DNA of 64,000 bases from Oscheius dolichura (taxonomy: Eukaryota > Nematoda > Chromadorea > Rhabditida > Rhabditidae), in the NCBI GenBank assembly GCA_932521035.1, contig OW051497.1:9052001-9116000 (forward strand), in the 5' to 3' direction. The notes under the pieces were generated by a model. It saw only the letters and a list, made by a program, of their open reading frames with translations, made no database searches and was not told where the DNA came from. Shown one piece after another: positions 32,902-46,800 of the stretch; within the stretch, counting starts at the first letter, position 1, and each line of letters begins with the position of its first letter. Made by a program: the position numbers and the translations under genes.

Positions 32902-34070
32902 ATGAGAACTGTTGCACTGGTTGTCTCCTGCTTCTCCACTGTGATGGTAAGTCATCCTTGGCATGCTTCTTTATCCTCTAGCTTCTTTTCTTTGTGGAAT
33001 CATGCAACCTTACGGGGCAACATTAGCCTTTAGCATTTGATAACAATTTCTGAAATTGAGTTAAAAAGCTGTAGTTTGACCACTACAACCCCTAGAGACT
33101 CACTTTGCTATTTTTTCAGGCCTGTTCCATCATCAGTGTCCATCTGACCGACTTCAAAGATCCCAACGACTCCGACTTCCGAGCTCACCGCATGTCGTTG
33201 AATAGTTGCGTTTCTACAATGGACGCGGATCATTCTTCCTGCAATGTCGCCTCTTCCAACGTCGCCACTGACGGGGCAAGCTTCCCTGCCCTCCTGGTTG
33301 TTATGGATATTTCTGAAAAGGTATTTTTCTTTTATTTACTGTCTAATGTATTCGGTTGTAGCAGCCCCTGAAGTTCTTGTTCACTGTCACTGACAACGAC
33401 ACCCTCATCGAGTACTACAGCCTGGCTAACATGACGCTTCAAGAACTAGTTGATCCCCACACTATTCAGTTCAGATTCAGAGAGGTATTTTTTCCTATAA
33501 AGTAACTGGAAACCCAGTTTTTAGGCTTCCCATTTCACTGGCAATTTCCGCCTCCGGCTCTATGACAACGCTAATTGCCGCGATGAGAGCAACGTCTACA
33601 TCTCTTCGGTACTGAGCTACGTGGTTGGACAGATCAAATGAATTCTAATCCCTCACTTTTTCAGGAGTGTGACACCTTTTGCAAAATCTCCATTGCGCTT
33701 GTTGGTAGCCTCCTTCTAATCGCCATCCCCTGCGTGCTTGTCTGCAGTTGTTATTGCCTTTGTTGCCGGGTATCGAGTGACCAAATCTTGCGCAATCCAA
33801 ATTACAGAAGACCCACAGGAAGGACCTCAGCCATCCCTACGACATCTCTCCTGAGCATTTCCCCCGGATTCCGAGTGGCAGGTCCAGTGTTTGGACGTAC
33901 CGCAAGCCCGCCATCTCCTCTCCTCTTGAGGCCAGCCCTTCCACTATTGAGCAGGGTAAATCTGACAATTATAGGAGGATAATAAATAATAAAGGGTCAT
34001 TTTAGATATGAGTACCTTCACCCCACTGCCTCCTGTCATCTTGTCCTCCAGTCCGTGCACTCCTGTCTAG
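32902..34070 (+). CDS. single-pass membrane protein, unknown family
   Basis: Not recognised. The order is signal peptide (MRTVALVVSCFSTVM), an extracellular part of about 150 residues with Cys near the start (ACSIISVHLTDF) and spaced beyond it (NSCVSTMDADHSSCNVAS), possible N-glycosylation at NMT, and DNANCRDESNVYISS, then ECDTFCKISIAL leading into one membrane helix (VGSLLLIAIPCVLVCSCYCL). The cytosolic tail begins CCRKTHRKDLSHPYDI, is rich in Ser/Pro, and ends SSSPCTPV at 34070. The tail is read correctly only if the 37 nt from GTATCGAG to ATTACAG (about 33769-33805) are removed as an intron; the unspliced frame runs on but then ends awkwardly. The layout suggests a cell-surface receptor or ligand with a disulphide-bonded ectodomain. 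No known ligand-binding domain is apparent. Confidence 0.75.
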
Positions 34071-36147
34071 AAAACTCAATCAACTGGTCGCCGATATAAT
34101 AAAAAATAATCCGAGCTTTTGTACATATTCTTTATTCTCCGTATTTATGTTTGTTTTTTGTGCATATCCCGCTGATAACATCTTCTGTGAAGCTAAAAAC
34201 TAGCCCTGCAATAAACATTTCTCTAGTTTGATCGCAAATCGCCTGCCTCTTCCTAGCTGTTTACCTTTCCCCGGGCCTAGTCTCTGCTCCCAGCTGTTTC
34301 CGTATGATCCATGTAAATGGATTGCGTAGGCGATTAGCTTCCTAGTAGCATTCGGAATGCATTCATGGTCAGTTTTTTTTGAGGGCATTCCGGCATTCAC
34401 GGGCTCCGGGGCTAAAGTAAGATTTCCAACGCATGGCTGACTTAGACAAAGTAATCTTAAAGATGTGTCAAAGAGCTGTCCGTCTTCCAAAATCCTCGAG
34501 GGTGGTCTCCTCTTTTAGTTGACTGCTGTGCCCTAATCATGCGTCGGCAGTCCCTAATCTGGTCGGATCTCGAGAACATAACTCGATATCGCGCAATGCG
34601 AAGGCGAGACAATAGTCGCCATTTCCACTGTCTTTTCCGCTGTTCCCTTTTAATCCTGTACAAAGGAATTTCGCATTTTGCCGCGTTTCTCTTCAAATCA
34701 TATCAGTTTTTCAAAGTTTACAAACTTCCCGTCTCTCTGCTCATTTTCAATTAGCGGATGGTGAATATATGACAGAATGCTTGATAATCGCGTGTGTTCC
34801 ATGCTGCCATTTGTCCCGTAGGGAATCAGTCAAGGGGGCGACGCGGTCATTTGTCCTTTGGCAACATTTATGGCTTCTCTAGTAGTTGGCCTTCTCATTT
34901 ATCTCCCTAGCCGTGAGGGTGGCCTCTGATTTGTTTCTAATTTTATTCATGAGATCGTTTCCTATTTGGTAAAGGTCATTGTCCTGATTTCCGGCACATC
35001 AAGATCGGCCGCCGCTTTTCTCTGACCGTTTACAAAACAGCCCCCTGTTGTGAAGAACAACCTCATTTCGCGTACGGCAGCGGTCGATTTCTTTAATCCT
35101 TCCAACATTTTTGACTAAAGATTGTTCGGCATCTGCTTCTGGCCAAAAAAGTGTAATTTCAGCGTTCTTTTAGTTTATCTATGTAGTCCTGAAGTGTATT
35201 ACTGGAATATAAACCATTGGTCACTTTTGATTAGCGCCCTAGAGAGTAGAAAACGCCTGGAAAGTGATCTCCCCGCTAATACATAAAACCTCAGCCTACG
35301 ATCCACAAAAAGTCAGACGCAATGATCGTAGGACTATGAACTTCTCCAGATATAACTTATTTACCGCTCAGTGACAATCCCCTCAGGCAATCCAGGGAAT
35401 CCGTTCATTCCCAGAGAACCATGCTTAGCCTATTTCCTAGAAGATCAGCTTCCGGTCCGTTTTTTCCAGCTCGTTTGTTTGCTGAAAGCCGCATAAAAAA
35501 GTGACTGATTGATAGATGCGCCCTGTGGATGAGCGGCTATTTGTCCTCAAAGTTTCGGCGAGTTTTCTCCCGCCGATCAGTCACAAAAGGCGCGCGATTC
35601 CGGGATAAAGAACTGGAGGATTTGCGGCTGCTACACACAGCCGGCTCTCTTGCATCTAGTCACAATCTCTTCTCTCCTATGTTTGTCCTGTAAAATAAGC
35701 TTCTGACCAGCGGATAGTGCTCGGTCATCCGCAAGCGAACATCTCTCTTGACGTTGTTTGTGAGTCAGTATTTTCTAACCGATTACCTCCATCCAATAGG
35801 CTTTTCTTTCCACTTTTACCCTCATCAAATGATTCCGAGATCAAGCGGAAGCTTCAGTCGCTATATGCCCCGCTCCCCTTCCAGTGTCTCCTCCGTCAAT
35901 TGACTTCTCAACCCCTCTCATAAAACTTCCGTAGTAGTGATCGTAAGGAAAAGGCGGCCGTTAGCCAACTACCTGCCTGCGCAATGACTCCCGCTCATTC
36001 TTTCCACCCAATATACATATTGGTGGCTTGGCGTTTTACTTGCTCAAAGTGCCTCTAATTGCCAGTTGTTGAGCGGCAGTGTGTTTGCCAACAATTTGTC
36101 TTACTAACTAAGGGAGAGAGAGTAGCAGCTTCTTTTTCAGGAGGCAG
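34071..36147. other. 2.1 kb intergenic region
   Basis: No exon chain or family motif on either strand. It probably holds the 3' end of the membrane protein gene and the promoter of the ET-module gene, whose ATG is preceded by a CTTCTTTTTCAG acceptor at 36129-36140. Confidence 0.45.
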
Positions 36148-37811
36148 ATGATTCTCCTCTTCTTATTCCTCCCCTTACTACTAGGGATCGGCGCCTCCGT
36201 AACCGGCCAACAACGCTGTCACTCCTGTCTTTCGCACTGCAAAACCATAAACGGAGGAAAGGTGAGACAACAGTTTTTTTATCGGTGACTAAAGCCTAGC
36301 TTTAGCTCGATCCGGTCGCCTGTGACTGCGAATCCAAAGAAGAGGATATGTGCTTAGGGAATGCCTGTTTCGCCAAGGTTGAGATCTTCTCCGAGGAGAA
36401 TACGGCAATTATCCAGGTTTAGCTCACATTCCTTTGTTTTTAACTGGGGGAATTATTTAGAAAGGATGCATTTCTGATATTCCTGGAGGGGCTACCGGGT
36501 GTCAATATGCTAGCAACGCTGAAACCCTTCATTGTTTTTGTGTAGGGGACAAGTGCAACATGAGAACACAGGTCTTTTTCCCAAGTTGAATGACCAGGAC
36601 GATCCTATTTCAGCTAAATAACTATATGACCAATCGGCTACCCACTGTGGAATGCTGCGGATGTTCGGAACGCCTTGGGGAACATTGTCCGGATGACAAG
36701 TGCCTGAAGAAATGTAGAGGAAACTACTGTGTCGTTGATTTTGATGGCATAGAACAAGTGAGTCACTGTTGCAGGCTATTTTTAAACCTTGAAGTTAGGG
36801 AGAAATGGATAAATAATTTATGGCGGCATGTTGAAATCATCTTTCAGGGATGTGGTCTCGGCTTCCCACGACTGCAGTCGTTTTTGAGAATGGATAATTA
36901 TCTGGACTATCAGGGGGCACCACTCTGTGCTAGGTAGGGCTTTATGACACCCAAAGGGATACATAAAAAGCTGGCTGTTTGTTTATGAGTGGTTTCATTC
37001 CAGGTATGAAGCAACAAGTGGTACGGTAATGAACGGATGCACTTGCACATCACCTTCCGGAACCTGTAATGAGTTGAACAAAACAAGGGAATATCAGGTA
37101 AGCACATTCAGAGTCCTGAGAAAGTTAGCTTTCCTCTTCAGATTAAAAAGGTTATCGAGCGGAACGATGCCTTGAACTATTGCTACAGTTTACAACACTC
37201 GGCTAACAAGCCGTTCGGTCAAGAGGTCTTCAAAAAGTCAGTTTTCGCCGCTTAAACGTCACCTTTAATATTCGATTAGGTCGACCACGTGTGAGGGGCA
37301 CTACTGTTTCATTCAGCTGACTACTTCTGATATAATTCTCGAAAGTGCAGACTTTCAACATAATTACGAGGATCATGAGGAATTTGTGGGGAAGACTCGT
37401 CCGAAATATGAAATCCTGGCAGGGTGCATTAAAGTAGATGACAATAAGGTAGGAACCCTCCGTTTTTATTAAAATATACTGTATAGAAAGTAAAACCTGG
37501 ATGCACGACGGAATATGCCTCAAATTTCTCGGACCCCTTGGCGAAGCATTGCGTCTGTGACAGCCATCTCTGTAACTTCCATCATCTGTTGACAGGAGAT
37601 CAGGATAGCCGTCCAAGAGCATCATTATCCCAGCAGGTGGCGCTTCAAAAGAGACAAAAACACGATGTAACATTTCCAGAAGCAAGCCGAACGTAACCAG
37701 AACGTTGTGCCAGCAGGTATCCGAGCTACAGTGACCACAATCACGAAGAGTTCTCCTTCTTTTTCCGTGTACATACCATTTGCCATGATTATTTCAGTGT
37801 TATTCTATTGA
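36148..37811 (+). CDS. GPI-anchored protein with tandem ET-like cysteine modules
   Basis: Signal peptide MILLFLFLPLLLGIGASVTG precedes three repeats of a small cysteine-rich unit. Unit 1 starts RCHSCLSHCKTINGG and ends HCFCVGDKCN; unit 2 starts ECCGCSERLGEHCPDDKC and ends GCTCTSPSGTCN; unit 3 has NYCYSLQHSANK, CEGHYCFIQL and ends HCVCDSHLCNFH. Each has about 8-10 cysteines and ends CxC...CN, which resembles the nematode ET module (related in shape to Ly6/three-finger folds). The apparent stop at 37696 is avoided if the 45 nt from GTGGCG to TTTCCAG are an intron, giving a tail that ends in a hydrophobic stretch (FSVYIPFAMIISVLFY) with no cytosolic residues, typical of a GPI-attachment signal. 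A trans-splice-like acceptor sits seven bases before the ATG. Role: probably a cell-surface or cuticle-associated protein; no ligand can be inferred. Confidence 0.8.
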
Positions 37812-40800
37812 ACACTCAAAATTTAGCTGGGGATAACTGCCCTTTAGGCACATTCCAAATCCCAGAAGTGTATCTCTCCCTATTTGTGAGTTATTCCACA
37901 TATTCCATTACGGGTAAGCCGCTCTTCTCCCTTTCCTAAGACTCTATTCCTGTAGTAACTATTATAGTAATAAATTATATTGTCTATTTTAGGATTCGTT
38001 AGTTAGGAAGGAAGGCAAGCTTGATAGTCTGACGGAAAACCCCCGGCCAAATTGTATGTTCCGCTCGAGGACTTCTCTCCTTTTCTTCTTCTTCCTTCGC
38101 AAACATCTCTATTGGCATCTTGCTATTATTCTTGATAGACAAAAGAACAAGGGAGAGAGGGTAGGATCTAAAGAATCTGTCTGGACCCCGTGGCTCCAGC
38201 TTATTTTAAAAGGAAGAGAGACAGAGAGAATGGGAGGATTTGACCACCCTTGTGCTAATCACTCCTGGAATTGTTTACGTCATGGAAACTTACTCCCTCT
38301 CTCCGTGACTCTTGGTTATTAGGTTTTTTTGCAGAGAATGTCTAACAGCATTTTCCCTTGTCTCTTTCTTTTTCCCCTTGTGGCTCAGAGATTTCTGTCC
38401 CATAGAGACGGCAACGAATTCAAAAAACAACATCTTGACAAAAGAGGAATATTTATTCATAAAGTGTTGAGCTTTTCCCACATTTAAGAGGAGGAAGCGC
38501 TGCAACTTCCCTGATCAAAGACGTTGCCTTTCAAGCTTCCCCCAAAAAACAGACTCTCATTAGGGAGAGAACAACCTATTTCTATGTTTAATCATATTCC
38601 CTAAATGGTTTAAGATGACTCCAAGAAAAGGTAGAAGGAAGGAAGGATTCGATTTTTGAGCACAAAGCGTGAGCATTCTCCTTGAACAAAGTGAATCAAC
38701 CCAATAAGGAAACATGGTTCTTGTCCTACTGCCCACTAGCCCCACTCTCACTGGCAGCTCTGATATCAAAGCTCAAGTTGTTCGCATTTTGGGGTCAATT
38801 TGTTTAGTTGTCCAGAACATCTGATTCCATCCTTTCTCCTGCTTGGAACCCCTTACCCTTTTTCATCTTTTGCACATACGAATTGGTTGATAAATAATGG
38901 AGCTATTTTGGCTCTTCTTCCCTGCAAAAAGTTGGCATTATTCTCCCTTACTTTGAGACCATCCTGTCTGACTGCCAATGCTGTCTGTCACAACAGCGAG
39001 CGATTAATACTAAAAGGGGTCTGTACTATCCCAGGAAATATCTCTGCTTTGCCCTTGCCCTCCAAAAATAACCCTTCTTGCAACCAGAACAGGGTCATAA
39101 CATCACTTTTACATGGCTTTCTTCCCCCTTCCAAAAAGACGGAATAAATTATTCCCAAATACAACGTGACAACCAGGATCCTTTTCTCGTCTACAAAGGA
39201 CCAGACGAAAATTCCCCCTCTAAAAAACGATTCTTTATATAATCCTATCTTTTTTTAAACTGAGATCAAAATATTACAAACAAAAGCAGGATAAGAGAAC
39301 ACCCATTGTATCAGTAGACCAACACCTACAATCACTTTTCCCGGGAAATTCAATTTCCCCCTTTTTAAATTAGGGTAGTAATCAAAAATCAAAAAATTAC
39401 GCGTTAAAAAACCTAATAAAGTGGTAGACCTATAATAAAAGTGCGATTATTTGATCTTGGCTACAGTAATTTTCCACCCTTTAGTCACGTCTGACCAGGT
39501 GAATTTCCGTGTCTAAGTACTCAGTTAGTTTTAATGGTTTATTCAAAGCAAATCTGCTTCCTTTTCCGTTTACTCATTACCAAATACCACAAAATGATCT
39601 TCTTGGATACGGGGAAGTCTGCGGGTGACTTTTAGACTCCAGACGCCAGACCCTGGAAAGCGAGGAGGATTTCTGATTTCCTCTTCCTCGTCTCTGTTAT
39701 ATAAACTAAGGCTTCTTCCTGTCTGCAAATGAGCGGAAACAGAAGTCAAAGCACGGCTACGTTGTGCAACTAGGAGGTGTCATTTGAGTTAATATAATTA
39801 CCAGGATCTTTGACTGCCGCCTACTGGATTTCCATTTACCATCTTTTAAAAAAACCCCAAAGTGTGATTTGAAAGTAACCCAGAACGTTTTGACCCCCTC
39901 GGGAGGGTTGCAAGCCATAACTTGGCAATTACCGCGTAGCCGGCAATTGAGTTCGCACACATTGGGTCCTCTCAGGCTGGTCCCTGTAATTGTTTTGTAC
40001 TCTTCACGAGGCCATTAAATAATTGGTCAGTGAGCTTCAGATCATCTGACAAACTCTGCCATTTATCTCGGGAAAATTCCACCCTTCCAACCTTTCTCTG
40101 CCTCGATACCATGCTAAGATGCAGTCATGCGAGTAATTTGGTTATTTTCCCTTTATTCCAGAATGTTTTCCTTCCTTAACATCCATAAGTTTGTTCCATT
40201 GCTTGTTATAACTTTAGCACTATAATTAGGTTTCTTTCTTGTTGGGGGACATCACAAGTTGAAAATCACTACGCTTCGTGGAAATTTTGATCACACGCTT
40301 ATCAAAAATACTAAAAGGGGTACCACAAACGATCGAATATTCCTCTCAATAGCCGTAAGAAGTCGGCCACCCCCAACTCTCGGAATGCACTTTTCCTCTC
40401 AGACTTTTATGAGTCCTCGGTATTCCCCGACAGGGTTGATTCTCACACGGACAGTGATCTCACGTACTTTGTCTGGTTCATCTTATTGTTTGGAATCAAA
40501 CGCTTCCGGAAGTACGTTTTCTATAATCTTACCTATTGAATACTTCCCCAAAAGTTCTGTGTACACAGCTTTTTCATCAATTAGAGAACAATGAGACAGA
40601 TTTTTGAGGCGTTTTTGTTTTGGCTCAACTTTTCGGGTAGAAGTTCAATTCCATTAAAGATAGGAGGAACTAACTTGTTTTCATGGGTAGACGATGTGGG
40701 AATATCCTGAACTTCTGCTATCCGCAGCTCCTCCTCAATTTGAGCTACCGTATTCTGAGCCTTTTGATAGTCTAATGTATTCTTTTGGTTCGCCTAAAAT

Positions 40801-43800
40801 ACCTTCTGAGAAGATCTTCGAAAGCTTATCTATGGATGGTCTTACCTTTATTGGGGGAGGTTCTCATCAGGACAAAAGAGGGCGTCACATCTTTGGGGAA
40901 TCATCCATATCTAAGAAGTCGGGGAGTAATGATCAAGTAGATCGAGCGGTTATTTCTAGCGGTCTATCTTTTCGGATCATCTGGTCTCGAAGCTGCCTCC
41001 GTCACAGCGTTGTTTTCTTTTTTTTATTTGGGCAAATCTTCATGGGAATGTTTCTCCACATTCTCTTACTTTACATGCGCGTCTGGCTTCTGAACTAAGA
41101 AATTAGACTGACAATGAGCGGGGGTTCAACATGCTCAGTTTTCGGCTGGATGAGGCCCCTTGAGCTAAAAACATTCCACGTGCATGATCTCGCACGGATC
41201 GCATTTCAGATCTTCGAATTACTGTCTCACTCATAACATTCGTTTTATTTCCCCTTCCGCATTTGATCTCTAACAATGGGGCCACGTTTTTATTACCCCC
41301 TGATCTTATTTCATAACTGTTATTTTAGAAATATTAAATTAATTGCGAAAATAGATCTCCCAATTGCTTTACCACCCGTAAAAGTGGCCTCAAACATTAA
41401 CGCAATTTGAGCGAAAAATTGGACAATTGAGTAGATATGAGGTAATACAACTGATAAACAGACGATTTGTCACGAACTGCAGCACTTGCATGATCACAAG
41501 GATCACGTTTACTCTTATTTATCCCCATAATCCTTATTATTCTGCCTGACTCACGAGAAGAGCGCCTGTTTCTTAGAACTCGCTATGATAAACCCCCAAA
41601 AAGGGCGCCTACTCAAGGTGTTGTGCCAAGTGGAACTCCATAGCATAAACCATAAGAAAAACTAAAACAACACAATCCCACAACAGCGATCATCAAAACA
41701 ACATGGCACTGTAGCTAATAAAGATTACTGCAATCAGGAAATCATGACATACTCTGCGGAATCATGAGAATTACACTTTTTATGTTGTTTTTTATTATCA
41801 CAACATGTAGTACATAGAGGCATTATAAGAATTACCTACGTTCGCTGACCCGCTTCTACATTGTCGTTGTATTTTAATTGCGCATTATTTAAAGACTCCC
41901 AACGATTCCACAGGCGACTTTTTAGCTTCTACCAATGTTTTAGGAGCTCGAGTTCTCTACACAGGTTCCCCTAGTCCTCTTATACGCGATTGTTGCCTGG
42001 CTGTCTCACACACGGAGAACAGTTCTATAGGTTAGATTATTTATTGAAGAGGCCCATTTTAATGTTGTTGTGGACCCGGCACCATAATAGTCCAGGACAT
42101 AAATCACTGATACAGTAGCTTTTTAGAAAACAAAACAAAACCTTTATTTCCTTGTTTTGTTCTCGTGCAGTTCACAACTTTACGCTCTCATTTTTCAGCC
42201 TTGTGATTCCTCCAGAGATAAATCTTATTGTCTAGCCATTCAATCACATTGATTACTCACACCAGTTGGCGCCTTTCGCACTTTGATATCACATTTATTT
42301 CCGGAATCTATTCACCGCTTTTTTGGCTCGGGTTGAAATTCGGTTTCTCGTCATTGTTTTCCACAGAGTTTGCTCCCTATTTAGCGGGTATCTGAATTTA
42401 AAATGATTGTCTGTAGTAAGGACTCCGTATTATTAACTGAAATTCATTTAAGCGTCATTATCTTACTATTTCTTGAATTGCATTTTAAAGCAGGAAGTCT
42501 GATTACGGTAGTCAGAGAGTTTATTTTGGTTTATAGCTAGAAAACTCAGTAGCATTTATATTTCCAAGCAGAGGTCAGTCATACGGTTTCTTAGTACTTC
42601 ACCATTACCCGAATGTGAATCGGGGAAGATTGCCTGTTAGGCTGATATTAATACTAGGTTCCCCAGCCCCCGTCCCCCCTCAAATTTTTAACTGAACAGT
42701 TTATTTATGGCACCCGAAAAGACGAGAAGTTTTTAGCGAACCCAATTATTGCTCTCAACCTTGTTCGACCAATATTTTCGCTTGTTTTAATAAGGTTCCT
42801 GGTCCGCCAAAGTCAGGTCAACTTCCCATTCCTGGAAAAGGGAAGTGTGCCCAATTGACGGTGTAGAATTTGCAGCTTATTTTAGCAATAATCACTGTGG
42901 AAATGTTCTCTTGGGTGTTGACCCTTCACGATTCTCCCGGCTCCGGTGCAAAATTGTAGCCGATTAGGGTATAATACGGAATGTATTCCTAAACGCCCCC
43001 TATCGGTCCTTGATGTTGCTCATTTTTTAAGGGGAATTTCCTTGTTTTTCAACCTACCCAGATTGGGGATTCTTGAAAAGAGCATTAACCAATTTTCGTC
43101 TTCCCCTCTCAAACATACAGAGAGCGCCACGGGGAGGTCCTCTTCTCCCGCCGACCTCTCCTTATTGAAGTGGTAATTAAGTCTTGACCCCCAGGCGAAG
43201 ATTTCTGTTTTGGCCACTGGCCATAGCGGAACGGGAGAAGGTTGAAGAATCCCTCAGGCAGGGTGTGTACATCTCCCGCCCCATGAAAGGGAATTCTGTC
43301 CCTTGGAAGCCCTACAGCTGTTTTGTTTTGTTACATTTTTTCCTTCTTCCTCAGGGGCTTGTTTTTCGGATAGAACGCTATTCTTTTAAGATTCTCTGGT
43401 CTGTTCCAGTAAATTACCATTATATTTATTTGCAGAAATCTTACTACAAACAAAGAGAGAAGGCTCGAGATCCTTCAGTTTCAATTATCGCCCGGGACAT
43501 TTTCTGACGATGGGGTGGACGTTTTTATATACCGCCGTTTAGTAGTTGCCCTCCCCCGCAAAAAGAACCTTCTTGTTTAAATAATCTTTGTCTTCTTCTT
43601 CTCCTGCAACTTTCTGCTCTTAGTTGATGCTTGTTCTGCAACGAAATCAAGTAGTTTTTGAGTACCCGCCGACAAGCCTTGATGCGGGGGGTGAAGAGCC
43701 AAACAGACCTATTACTTTCTTCTAATTATCATGTTTTTGCTTCTCTTCCTCGTAGCGAATTGGCTAAGGTTTTTGAATAACGAGGAAGCTGTCCGGTAAC

Positions 43801-46800
43801 ACCTCCTATTTTAATCCAATTCTTCCGGACTTCCGTCTCTCTTCATCCAGTCGTTCGTCGTTCCAGTCTGTCCTTTTCGGCTGTGTTTATTTGACTTTCG
43901 TACCTATGCACACAGATTCATTGACATCTGCGTTAATCGTTTCTGGACGTTTTATTTTTTCCACAGGGTATTTCAGAAACTTTTCTTTTTTTTATAAGAA
44001 AGAGGCGTTCTAACTGACGTTGCGCTATTAATGAATGCCTGCAAAATTTTAAAGGAGCTAGTGGGTCAGAAAACCAGCTAAAATTGCAAAAGAGCTGGTT
44101 CCCTGAAATGCTCCCACATATGTCAGCCAATATGTCAGTTTCATTACGTAACAGTTTTACTAAATAGTCTTCCTTCTTTTGAACCAGAGTGAAGGAATAC
44201 GGTAGACTTTCCTTCCTGTTTGTTATCTGCCCTGAACAACATTTGTTTTGAGCTAAGGTAGACAGGAAAGTACAATAGTACAGTACAACAAGGACATGTT
44301 CCTAGAAACACGTGCTACATAATTGCCCACCCCCTGTCTACAGTAAGAAGTAGTTCCTGATTATTCGTACTTTTATAGTAGTATGGGAACTCGTACTACG
44401 GGTTGTTTGCCATATTCATTAAATATTAGCCGGAATGTCAGACTAGACCAAGGTTTGGGCCACCTCCTCGTTCGTTGTGAAATACACCCTGTGATCCCGG
44501 ATGAGTCCCAATCGCCTCTCCCTCACTTATTCAATATACTGTTTCACTGAACGTCGCATCATTTTTGTTTCCGAGGTTTGATACATGAATATCAGTGCTT
44601 TCAAAGTATAAATTTCTCTTCTATTTTTACCCAACTTGTTCAATAATCTGCAAAATCTCTCCATTGTGATTTTTTTTTCAAAATTTTGAAATACACAAAA
44701 ACTGACTAAGAGTTCGTTGGAAACGATGAAAAAGTAGTCCTTGGCCTGACTTCCGAACTTTGCCCTTCACCTTTATTTATTTTTCAACCTATCAGTAAAG
44801 AATAAGTCGGCTCATGTATAATTAACGCCCGCCTATTCTTGGGAAGTCACTAGGTTAGGCATCAATTGTACTTCTGTTTATATAACGGCATATTGTTGTC
44901 GTCCGTAGAATTTAGAATATGTGGTTGTGCTTATAGCCATAACATGAAAATTGTGTTGTCCTTTCTATTATGAAAATTACCTTCGTGCCTAAATCGGATG
45001 TCACGCAATTTATCACTACGGAAAGGTTATTCATAGTCATTTCCTCGTTTTTCAACTTCGCCGTACTACGGAGGAGCGGCGTTAAAATTGGTCATTTTAT
45101 GGTTTCCGTTCATGTTTTTCCGGGGGATCCGAATATCCGTTCGCGAGCTGCCCTTATTCTTCTTTGAACAGTGTTTATTCTGACTGTCGTTCCAATACAA
45201 TTCAAGTAAACATTGGGAAGTATTAGGTTTCCCTTAGACAAAATGACGAGGGGCTCCTCTCCCACACCCTACCAGAAATTTTAGTAAACCATATCGTCTT
45301 TGGTCATCTTTTTATTTTTGCCTAATTCTCATTAGGGGGAGGATATGCATCAGATTTTAGCCTTATTTCCTGTTATTCGCGACTTATTTAATGAAATATT
45401 GTCTGGCTATCTTCTTTATAGAGGGTAGTATTGTTGTGCTCCGCCGCCCTGCCTGTAAACAAAATAAACTTAATTATAATTGCAGTAGTGAGGGGGCCAA
45501 GTATCACCCCCGCCAGACTTGTCCTCCCAAGGGGGCATATTTTGATGGGCAGAGGTGAGAAGGTCCTCTAGGCTCCAATTCATCATCCAGTTCATCATCA
45601 TGCCCCCACATACCAGGGCCATAGGAGAAAGGAGCCTCTCCCACGGGTTCACGTTTCTTTCACTCCGTTCGTTAATCCCATGCAGACTTATTTCCCGGCT
45701 GAAAAAATGCTTGTAAAGTGGGTGGGTGGTAAGAAGCGGCCTGTTCTTATCATGCGATCTCTCTTTATGTAATTATCATTCGGCCATAAGACAGAAAGAC
45801 CATTATTATCCACCCACCGCCTCTTCACATAATTATGCTAAGTCTGTCTCTATTAAAATATTCCTTTTTCTTCCATTCGTTGATTTAAGATCTTAACGGG
45901 GTTTGGAAAGCCCCTTTCGTCGGCGAAAGGGCCGTCATTCTTTAGTCCTAATGACGACATTTTACAATCGCGGAAATCCTTATAATACTTTCCGGAAGAG
46001 CTGACAATAACTGCTGACGCCCTGCTCTTTTTTATCCTCATCCCATCCTGCTCTTGCTGCCGTCGGATACCCAGAAACTGTGGGATGCAAAAATGTAAAC
46101 GATGCATCACGTCAAAGAGTCGAGTGGAAGCACAATTACGCATATTTTGATGGGGTCGGCGGAGTCTTTGATCCTTTAGAGGTAGATGTAGTATTCTGAG
46201 TGTCGCGTGAGATTGAACCCACTTTTATCCCCCGTAGTGCATTTTTTGTTTTCCCTCTTCCCATTTCTTGCCAAGTGTTTTGATCCAAGAAGGTTTCCGA
46301 GGATATTTTATTTCCTTCTCCGCTAATTCATCATCTTGCTTTTCCTCGTAGCACGTACATTTTTGTAGTTTCTTCATTCCTGGTCCCGGTTCATGCAAAG
46401 TTAACAAGAGGTGACTCGAGCCACCTGCACAATTAAGCATAAAAATTATGTTTTCTCGACTTGTGGAAATGAATAATGAATAAAAACTGATTTTCTTTTT
46501 TGATAATCTAGGAAGCGGATAAAAGGCGCGAATTTCCCACTTCTGCCAGCTGCCCTCCCCCATGTCATTCCATTGCATCTGTTCATCTATACAAATTCAC
46601 GGGAACTTGTACCCATCTACAGTATTCTTAATAAAAGAGCAGGTATAGTATTGATGTTTCTAGTCTCTAAGAATATAGGGAGTAGGGGCTTTTTGTAGTA
46701 TTGCGCATAAAGATACCCTTTTTTAAAATTCAACTACAAACAACATGCTTTATTTAACGGAACTGTTAAAAACGTTGCAAATCAGTGCACAAACCACAGA

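Noticed and set aside
36148-37696. ET-module gene ending at 37696
   Set aside because: Splicing the preceding 45-nt GT-AG segment gives a plausible GPI signal, while the shorter end gives no anchor after a secreted multi-module protein. Kept only as an alternative.
40694-41098. 134-codon plus-strand open frame in the gene desert
   Set aside because: It is antisense to a better coding-like minus-strand block and ends in a chance hydrophobic run.
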